13,026 nt of DNA, taken from Selenomonas sp. AE3005 (GTDB lineage: Bacteria; Bacillota; Negativicutes; Selenomonadales; Selenomonadaceae). Below, piece after piece: positions 7,650 through 13,026 of this stretch. The notes under the pieces were generated by a model. The model saw nothing but the letters and a program-made list of their open reading frames with translations, ran no database searches and had not been told where the DNA came from. The DNA is taken from positions 1 through 13,026 of the forward strand of contig NZ_CAJODG010000053.1 in assembly GCF_905233635.1 (NCBI RefSeq), given 5' to 3'. Position 1 is the stretch's first letter, and each line of letters begins with the position of its first letter. A program made the position numbers and the translations under genes.

Positions 7650-8624
7650 CTATGCCTCCATATCCAGATTGAAATATTCATTTAAAATGGCGATAAAGTC
7701 CTCACGCTTTTCCGCCCGATTGAATTTATCACGTAAAATCGCGCCGTGGGTGATACCTCTGGTATACCAGGTCGCATGCTTGCGCATTTCCCGGGGGCCG
7801 ATATAATCCCCCTTGTATTTCAGGAGCAAATCCAAATGACGCACAATGACAGCCGCCCGTTCCTGCAGCGTTGGCGGCGGCAGTACTTCACCGGTACGCA
7901 GGTAATGCGTCAACTGCTTAAAAATCCAGGGATTGCCCTGCGCGCCACGGCCAATCATAACCCCGTCCGCGCCGGTGGTATCCAGAATACGCTGTAAATC
8001 CTTACAGGTGCGCACATCACCGTTGGCAATAACCGGCACCTTTACGGCTTTTTTTACCGCGGCGATTATCTGCCAGTCAGCCTGTCCACTGTAAAACTGC
8101 TCACGGGTACGGCCGTGGACAGCTATGGCATCAACACCGGCCGCCTCGGCTATTTTGGCAATTTCGAGTACGTTGACATGCTGGTCGTCCCAGCCCTTGC
8201 GCATCTTCACGGTAAACGGCATTTTCACTGCCTTGCGGATAGCAGACAATATTTCATAAACCTTATCGGGAGCCAGCATTAAAGCCGAACCTTCCCCGTT
8301 TTTGACGATTTTCGGTGCCGGACAGCCCATATTGAAATCCAGGATATCAGCCGTCCCGAGTTCTTCCACATAGCTGGCAGCCTCGGCCGCCATTTCCGGG
8401 GAATTGGCAAAAATCTGCATGGCCAGAGGGCGTTCTCCCGGCTCCGAGGCCAGCATGGACAGCGTCCGCTCATTGCGGAAGTGAATGCCCTGCGAGCTGA
8501 CCATTTCCGCATAACAGAGCGGACAGCCCATATCATGGGCAATAATGCGGTAAGCCGTGTCGGTGACGCCGGCCATCGGTGCCAAAAACACAGGCTCACT
8601 AAAAGAATATTTTCCGATTTTCAT
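7650..8624 (-). CDS. dusB: tRNA-dihydrouridine synthase, DusB type
   Basis: FMN-dependent enzyme that reduces specific uridines in the tRNA D-loop using NADPH. The TIM-barrel Dus domain covers about residues 1-240 and an RNA-binding helical domain follows. Motifs are APMAGVTD (15-22, FMN binding), MQIF (69-72), the catalytic C101 in DFNMGCPAPKIVKNGEGSALM, KMRKGW, the HGRTREQFYSGQADW phosphate/FMN region, and MIGRGAQGNPWIF. The length of 324 and the NMGCP.P.IVKNG.G pattern fit the DusB subgroup common in Firmicutes. The ATG at 8624 has AAGGA about 11 bases upstream, partly overlapping the coaX stop codon 14 bases away. It sits between coaX and the aminopeptidase in one operon. Confidence 0.96.
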   Translation of the reverse strand: MKIGKYSFSEPVFLAPMAGVTDTAYRIIAHDMGCPLCYAEMVSSQGIHFRNERTLSMLASEPGERPLAMQIFANSPEMAAEAASYVEELGTADILDFNMGCPAPKIVKNGEGSALMLAPDKVYEILSAIRKAVKMPFTVKMRKGWDDQHVNVLEIAKIAEAAGVDAIAVHGRTREQFYSGQADWQIIAAVKKAVKVPVIANGDVRTCKDLQRILDTTGADGVMIGRGAQGNPWIFKQLTHYLRTGEVLPPPTLQERAAVIVRHLDLLLKYKGDYIGPREMRKHATWYTRGITHGAILRDKFNRAEKREDFIAILNEYFNLDMEA

Positions 8625-8638
8625 ACTTGCTTTTTTCC

Positions 8639-9433
8639 TTATGAATTGCGTTCTGCGCCGTCCCGTTTGTCGGCATTGCGCTCGTAGAGAGCCTGCAGCC
8701 CTGTCAGCGTCAGGAAGTGGTCAACCCTATCAATAGTGGCGGATTCCTTGGCAATCATACGTGCCAAGCCGCCCGTGGCGATAACCTGCATTTCCTGCCC
8801 GAATTCGGCCTTGATACGGCGGACGATTTCATCAATCTGCCCTACATAGCCAAAAATAATCCCGGCCTGCATACCCTGAATAGTGTTGCGGCAGATAATC
8901 TGCTTGGGCGGTACCAGCTCAATACGGGGCAGCTGCGCCGCCGTCTGGAACAGGGCGTCGGCACTCGTGCCAATACCCGGGGCAATAACGCCGCCCATGA
9001 AGTCGCCTTCGGCACCTACTACATCATAGGTCGTTGCCGTGCCGATATCGATGACAATCAAAGGGCCGCCATACTGTTCATAAGCCCCCACTACATTGAC
9101 AATACGGTCAGCGCCGATAGCCCGGGGATTTTCATAATGGAGCTTTATGCCTGTCTTGATGCCGGGGCCCACCACCAGGGGTTTCAAGTGGAAGTAGCGC
9201 TCGCACATCTTCACCATAGGCACCACCAGCGGCGGCACAACGGAAGAAATGATAATGGCATGAATATCATTCATGCTGATTCCCTGATAACGGAACAAGT
9301 CATTCATCAGCATACCGTACTCATCGCCGGTCTTTTGCCGGTCCGTAGAAATACGCCAATGTTTCATCAGTTTTTTTCCTTCGTAAGTCCCCATGACAAT
9401 GTTACTATTGCCGATATCTAAAACCAGTAACAA
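8639..9433 (-). CDS. coaX: Type III pantothenate kinase
   Basis: Phosphorylates pantothenate, the first step of coenzyme A synthesis. This ASKHA-fold type III enzyme is not feedback-inhibited by CoA and needs a monovalent cation. Motifs are the N-terminal phosphate loop LLVLDIGNSN with D6, the pantothenate/catalytic segment GADR (107-110, D109 as base), and VIDIGTATTYD (127-137, D129 for cation binding), then GGVIAPGI. Length 264 is normal. The start is TTG at 9433, supported by AGGAGG eight bases upstream and by the canonical N-terminus MLLVxDIGN; no ATG lies nearby. It follows birA by 20 bases. Confidence 0.96.
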   Translation of the reverse strand: MLLVLDIGNSNIVMGTYEGKKLMKHWRISTDRQKTGDEYGMLMNDLFRYQGISMNDIHAIIISSVVPPLVVPMVKMCERYFHLKPLVVGPGIKTGIKLHYENPRAIGADRIVNVVGAYEQYGGPLIVIDIGTATTYDVVGAEGDFMGGVIAPGIGTSADALFQTAAQLPRIELVPPKQIICRNTIQGMQAGIIFGYVGQIDEIVRRIKAEFGQEMQVIATGGLARMIAKESATIDRVDHFLTLTGLQALYERNADKRDGAERNS

Positions 9434-9453
9434 ATTATTGTCCTCCTGCTATT

Positions 9454-10446
9454 TTACCACTTACCACTTTGCGGTCTTATTGATACATCCCCGGCCAGTA
9501 CGCGCTGACGGCCTGCTGCTGTATCCACCAGCAGCGCTCCCTCGTCATCAATATCTGCGGCCTTGCCATAAAATACTTCGCCGTCCCGGACGCCAATGAC
9601 CTTGACCTCCTGCCCCAGAGTGATACTGTACTGCCGCCATTCCTTGAGCACCGGTGCAAAGCCTTCTACCTGCACCTTGGCGTATAAATCATCAAGCGCC
9701 CTGAGCACCGCCTGAAGGAACTTCACACGCGGCAGGTTTGCGCCCTTCATCTGTGACAGGGACGTAGCCACGTCACGCAATTCCTCCGGAAATTCTTCCG
9801 GGGCGATATTTACATTTATACCGGTACCGATGACGATATAATTTATACCGTCCATTTCAGCACTCATTTCCGTGAGAATCCCCACGAGCTTTTTATTATC
9901 ATAAAGCAGGTCATTAGGCCATTTTATCCCCGGTTTAAGACCGAATTCTGTCATGGCCCGGGCCACGGCTACCGCCGCCATCAGCGTGCATTTAGGTGCC
10001 TCCTGCGGCAAAAACTTCGGCCGCAAAACAACCGAAAACCAAATACCCTTGCCCTTAGGCGAAAAGAACTGCCGTTCCAGGCGTCCCTTGCCGCCTGTCT
10101 GGCTTTCTGCCACTACCACCGTCCCCTCAACAGCACCTTCCATAGCCAGACGCTTGGCCTCATTGTTGGTGGAATCTATCTCCTCATGACAAATTATCCT
10201 GCAGCCGATGGTTTTAGTTTCCAGCCCATTGCTAATCTCACCAGACAGCATAGCGTCAGGTGCCTCACGCAAAATGTAGCCATTGCGCGCCAGACTTTCT
10301 ATGTTATAGCCCTGACTGCGCATTTCCTTGATATGTTTCCAGACCGCAGCCCGGGACACACCTAATTTTTCGGCCATATCTTCGCCGGATATATATTTAT
10401 TACCGCTTTGGCGCAGTATCTGCAAAATTTTATTACGCAAGGCCAT
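9454..10446 (-). CDS. birA: Bifunctional biotin-[acetyl-CoA-carboxylase] ligase / biotin repressor BirA
   Basis: Attaches biotin through biotinyl-5'-AMP to carboxylase carrier domains and, with its N-terminal domain, can repress biotin genes. A winged HTH covers about residues 5-60 (ISGEDMAEKLGVSRAAVWKHIKEM). The ligase domain shows DSTNNEAKRL (91-100), the biotin/adenylate loop GGKGRLERQF (118-127), KWPNDL (175-180), K186 in KLVGILTEM, and GTGINVN (207-213). The C-terminal SH3-like domain is about residues 280-325. The annotated ATG at 10446 is only one base after GGGAGG. The in-frame TTG at 10440 (codon 3) has GGAGG at an ideal seven bases and may be the true start. It is the first gene of the birA-coaX-dusB-aminopeptidase operon. 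No biotin operator is recognised in its own leader. Confidence 0.95.
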   Translation of the reverse strand: MALRNKILQILRQSGNKYISGEDMAEKLGVSRAAVWKHIKEMRSQGYNIESLARNGYILREAPDAMLSGEISNGLETKTIGCRIICHEEIDSTNNEAKRLAMEGAVEGTVVVAESQTGGKGRLERQFFSPKGKGIWFSVVLRPKFLPQEAPKCTLMAAVAVARAMTEFGLKPGIKWPNDLLYDNKKLVGILTEMSAEMDGINYIVIGTGINVNIAPEEFPEELRDVATSLSQMKGANLPRVKFLQAVLRALDDLYAKVQVEGFAPVLKEWRQYSITLGQEVKVIGVRDGEVFYGKAADIDDEGALLVDTAAGRQRVLAGDVSIRPQSGKW

Positions 10447-10479
10447 CCCTCCCGGATTGGTTAAATTTCACACTATACG

Positions 10480-10509
10480 ATTATAACACCATTGTTCCCG
10501 TTTTGTCGA
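10480..10509 (-). promoter_or_regulatory. Extended -10 promoter of the birA-coaX-dusB operon
   Basis: On the minus strand, TCGACA (10509-10504, five of six to consensus) is followed after 18 bases by a perfect TATAAT (10485-10480). The -10 is preceded by TGT, giving the extended TGnTATAAT element. The -35 directly abuts the T-tract of the upstream terminator. The leader to birA would be about 30 bases. Confidence 0.8.
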
Positions 10510-10511
10510 AA

Positions 10512-10554
10512 CAAAAAAGAATCCCGTGCAGGCCATCTTGAAGCCTGTCACGGG
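10512..10554 (-). terminator. Intrinsic terminator after the S41-like gene
   Basis: On the minus strand the arms CCCGTGACAGGC and GCCTGCACGGG pair over eleven base pairs with one bulged base and a nine-base loop. They are followed by ATTCTTTTTTGT. It lies 32 bases after the stop codon of the S41-like gene and separates it from the birA operon. Confidence 0.88.
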
Positions 10555-10586
10555 TTTCTTCTACCGAAATTGAAAACGTATGGCTG

Positions 10587-12611
10587 TTATTTCTTATCTT
10601 TTAACCACTGCGCAATCTTCTCATAATTGAAATACATTTTATCAGCCTGCTCACCGAAGGGATAATCCACCTTTACGGCGTGCTCATCGCTGACAACACT
10701 GCCATTTACCATTCTGCTAAATTTTAACCAGCCAGACATGGCCGCTACATGGCCGTAGGCATCGAGGAAAGGCGCCACTGCACAGTCACCACCGCCTGGC
10801 TGTTCACCGATAACTTTCGCCAGGCCGCTCATCTGAGCATAGAACGCCATGGCATTGGCACAGGAATAGGAATATGGATTGGTAATAATATAGAAATCAT
10901 ACTGTCCGCCGAAACCATCATTATCATCAAATTTACCGTCCAGATTTGTATCCACATGATACCATTCGGAACAATAATTCTGATTTAAGGTGTGGGCATA
11001 AGTAAGATTGACTTCCCCATCCGCTGAGAGAAACCCCAAAGACGCTGCCATGGCGCCAATTGCGCCGCCCTGATTATTTGACAAGTCAATTACTACTTTT
11101 TTGACCTGCGGATTTTTCTTTATCTTGGCAAAGGCATCATAGAACAGGCCGAAGGTACTTTTATCATACGTTTCCTCATCGGGCAGGCAATAATAGTAGC
11201 TGCCTTCCTGCAGACTTTCCTCAAAGCCTTCAAAATAGATAAAAGCTGTATCATCAATGATATCCACACGTGATGTACCGAAATTATCTGGTTTAAGTGT
11301 TTTAATACGATACTTCGAATCACTCCACTTGTTGGTATCCTCGCTCCTATCCTGGCCAGGGAAAGTTTCCAGGGTTAAGCTCTCCTGCTCCGTGCCGCGA
11401 ATATTCATAAATTTTTTGGCCATGTCCAGCCAACTCTTGTGTGGCTGACCGCTGGCATCGCGGAAAATATACGTCAGCAGTACAGGATTCAGCTGCAATT
11501 CCTGGCAGACGGACTGATACTGGTCGTAGGTTCCCGTTTCTCCGGCGGAAAAGTTTACTCCCCTATCGGCCAGTTTATAACAAAGTTTCTGCAGCGCTTT
11601 CGCTGTAGGTTCCAAGCCGCCGTAAGCTGTGACCGCCTTCATCATATTGATATAATCGGCCGTATCAAATACGCTATGGCTGAGCACTACAGCATCATGC
11701 GGGCTGTTAAACAACTTGTAAATCAAATCCAAAAATGCCTCGGAATTACGCTCGTTATCAGTAGAAAGCATTCCCTCTTTCAAACCATTTTGCGCCAGAT
11801 AGCTGTCAAAGTTTTTTATGCCTTTTTCCTGCTTGTGTCCATAATACAAATCGAATAACAGACAGGTCGAGCCATAAGCGTAGCGGGCATACCCTGGTGG
11901 AATTTCCTTCTCCCGGGAAAATTTGCCGGAATAATAAGCATTCGCATAGGGATTAAGCTGGATATCGGAATTCAGATTATGCCCATAAATATATCCGATG
12001 GACTCCTGTATAGCATAGAAATGGTCGCCGTTGAAAGAATACAGCCTTTCCAGCAGGGGAACAGCAAAAACATTCTGCAGGACCGCAAAAGGCACCAATA
12101 CCTTGCCCTCATAAGACACCATCTGCAACCCATAATCGGCCAGGTCTATACTAAAGCTCTTAGCCTCAGTCTCTGTTGATTGATGTTTTCTCGATACCGC
12201 CATGGCGTTGAATTCATCCCCATGCAGGATGCCATTGGGCAGGGCCCGGTCACCATAGGAGCCAAAAAATGCGTCCCAGTCCGGACAGCGCAGACTCCCC
12301 TTTTGCACATCGAATTCCACCTGCGTATTATTTCTGACAGCTGTGAGCCCGCTGCCTGCGGCATTCACCTGAAAAGCAACGTCTCCATAATACAGTGCCG
12401 TTAAATACTCCTGTACCGATACGTATGGTACATCCTTTTCCCCTTCCACATTGTAGACACGCATGGTGCTAAACTTATCAAGCCTGTTTTCATATACACG
12501 GGAATCAAATGATCCCGTCACCGCAGCGGCCTCTGCCGCAGTGACGCCCATGAGCAGACAGACAATCATCAGACTGCAAAGCCATTTTTTCAGCATCATC
12601 TTCCTGTGCAT
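10587..12611 (-). CDS. Secreted S41-peptidase-like protein with an internal EF-hand/dockerin-type calcium loop
   Basis: Exported 674-residue protein. A signal peptide is clear: basic MHRKMMLKK, hydrophobic core about 11-23, likely cleavage after AEA (26-28). Residues about 60-185 (VPYVSVQEYLTALYYG ... LVPFAVLQNVF) resemble a copper-amine-oxidase-N/stalk-like domain; this is a weak visual match. The middle (about 200-440) is unrecognised. The C-terminal third is S41-like: strand VVIDLSNNQGG (506-516), a candidate nucleophile S583 in ITNPYSYSCANAMAF, then VIGEQPGGGDCAV. The general-base lysine that CtpA-type S41 enzymes carry about 25 residues after the serine is a glycine here. Residues 554-565 read DTNLDGKFDDND, a full EF-hand/dockerin loop. 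The ATG at 12611 has AGGAGG eight bases upstream. Catalytic activity and substrate cannot be deduced. It probably forms its own transcript or one with the upstream ABM gene, and ends at the hairpin 10512-10554. Confidence 0.85.
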   Translation of the reverse strand: MHRKMMLKKWLCSLMIVCLLMGVTAAEAAAVTGSFDSRVYENRLDKFSTMRVYNVEGEKDVPYVSVQEYLTALYYGDVAFQVNAAGSGLTAVRNNTQVEFDVQKGSLRCPDWDAFFGSYGDRALPNGILHGDEFNAMAVSRKHQSTETEAKSFSIDLADYGLQMVSYEGKVLVPFAVLQNVFAVPLLERLYSFNGDHFYAIQESIGYIYGHNLNSDIQLNPYANAYYSGKFSREKEIPPGYARYAYGSTCLLFDLYYGHKQEKGIKNFDSYLAQNGLKEGMLSTDNERNSEAFLDLIYKLFNSPHDAVVLSHSVFDTADYINMMKAVTAYGGLEPTAKALQKLCYKLADRGVNFSAGETGTYDQYQSVCQELQLNPVLLTYIFRDASGQPHKSWLDMAKKFMNIRGTEQESLTLETFPGQDRSEDTNKWSDSKYRIKTLKPDNFGTSRVDIIDDTAFIYFEGFEESLQEGSYYYCLPDEETYDKSTFGLFYDAFAKIKKNPQVKKVVIDLSNNQGGAIGAMAASLGFLSADGEVNLTYAHTLNQNYCSEWYHVDTNLDGKFDDNDGFGGQYDFYIITNPYSYSCANAMAFYAQMSGLAKVIGEQPGGGDCAVAPFLDAYGHVAAMSGWLKFSRMVNGSVVSDEHAVKVDYPFGEQADKMYFNYEKIAQWLKDKK

Positions 12612-12613
12612 CC

Positions 12614-12640
12614 TTAAATCCTCCTGTAAAATACTGTCAA
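12614..12640 (-). other. Possible nine-codon leader mini-cistron before the S41-like gene
   Basis: On the minus strand a TTG at 12640 is preceded by a perfect AGGAGG (12654-12649) at an eight-base spacing. It opens eight sense codons (MTVFYRRI if the TTG is read as Met) ending in TAA at 12614, two bases before the ATG of the S41-like gene. The mini-ORF spans that gene's own AGGAGG, so its translation could influence initiation downstream. It may be chance; the ORF is tiny and the start codon weak. Confidence 0.25.
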
Positions 12641-12707
12641 TAACTTAACCTCCTCTCTTTCCTATTCCCTCTTTATGCGCAAATTCCTTTAAATTGTCCT
12701 TTTGTTT

Positions 12708-13026
12708 TCATTTTTTAAGCCCTTTTTGCGTTAGGATAATATTGGCAGGAAGGTTTTCCACCGTATGTGCCTTGCGGAACATAGCGGCGGTTTTGCTTTG
12801 GAATTCCTTAGCTTTTGCCGATTGCTGATAGTGTTCATAGGCGGCCTTGTCACGATAAAGTTCCATCGTATGAATGATGTTCGGATTATCGTGTTCAGCC
12901 GTCACAAACATCCCCATGACACCGGCGTCTTCCCTTACCGCGCGTACAGCTTCTGCCGTTGCCAGATGCTGGTATTCGGCCAGTTTTTCCGGCGCTACTT
13001 CATAGCGGTGCATATAGACAACCGTC
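12708..13026 (-). CDS. Antibiotic biosynthesis monooxygenase (ABM) domain protein, 5' end outside window
   Basis: Small ferredoxin-like alpha/beta barrel protein of the ABM/YgiN quinol monooxygenase-like group. At least 105 residues are present with VAPEKLAEYQHLA, the strand-turn-strand DAGVMGMFVTAEHDNPNIIHTMELYRDKAAYEHYQQS (the conserved E.Y.D..A...H core) and a C-terminal helix plus strand. An ATG exists at 13013, but it has no ribosome binding site. The reading frame stays open upstream, encoding T-V-V-Y before that Met, which is the usual first beta strand of ABM proteins. The true start is therefore most likely beyond the right edge. The stop TGA is at 12708, 96 bases before the S41-like gene, and no terminator is visible between them. 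The substrate is unknown; members range from quinol oxidation to heme degradation, and nothing here decides. Confidence 0.85.
   Translation of the reverse strand, partial: TVVYMHRYEVAPEKLAEYQHLATAEAVRAVREDAGVMGMFVTAEHDNPNIIHTMELYRDKAAYEHYQQSAKAKEFQSKTAAMFRKAHTVENLPANIILTQKGLKK

Noticed and set aside
10447..10479. Biotin operator in the birA leader
   Set aside because: No dyad resembling the paired TTGTAAAC/GTTTACAA-type BirA site is present; only AT-rich leader sequence and the ribosome binding site are seen.
12635..12640. TTGACA as a -35 box for the S41-like gene
   Set aside because: The hexamer at the right distance downstream is TTAAGG at the ribosome binding site and start codon, which is not a -10, and transcription would begin inside the gene.

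Overview
The window is a chromosomal core region of about 50% G+C. It looks Firmicutes-type: the DnaK lacks the insertion that Gram-negative-type DnaK carries near residue 80, hrcA leads the dnaK operon, and a perfect CIRCE operator is present. The G+C level, gene order (birA-coaX-dusB) and protein style suggest a Negativicutes member such as a Selenomonas or Mitsuokella relative. That placement is inference; no rRNA or lineage-specific marker is present. All genes except deoD lie on the minus strand.

Read along the minus strand from the right edge, the first gene is a 5'-truncated antibiotic-biosynthesis-monooxygenase-like (ABM) protein (12708-13026). Next is a secreted 674-residue S41-like protein (10587-12611) with a dockerin/EF-hand-type calcium loop inside its peptidase-like domain and no visible general-base lysine. 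It ends in an intrinsic terminator. A strong extended -10 promoter then starts a compact operon: birA (biotin-protein ligase/repressor), coaX (type III pantothenate kinase), dusB (tRNA-dihydrouridine synthase) and an M18 aminopeptidase whose ribosome binding site lies inside the end of dusB. The operon meets the convergent deoD at a shared, elaborate terminator hairpin.

deoD (purine nucleoside phosphorylase) is the only plus-strand gene and is divergent from ridA (enamine/imine deaminase). ridA is followed by a perfect 13-bp hairpin and then by the ktrB-ktrA potassium uptake pair. Past ktrA comes the class I heat-shock operon hrcA-grpE-dnaK, with a sigma-A-type promoter (TTGACT-17-TATCAT) and CIRCE just downstream of it. 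dnaK runs off the left edge; only its first 297 codons are present.

Functionally this is housekeeping: protein folding with HrcA feedback, potassium homeostasis, metabolite damage control, nucleoside salvage, cofactor supply (biotin attachment, CoA), tRNA modification and peptide turnover. I found no defence system, mobile element, CRISPR array, RNA gene or phage remnant. The least explained element is the S41-like secreted protein and its leader, which contains a possible nine-codon mini-cistron. No gene-free stretch exceeds 300 bases; the longest is the ridA-deoD intergenic region of 240 bases.
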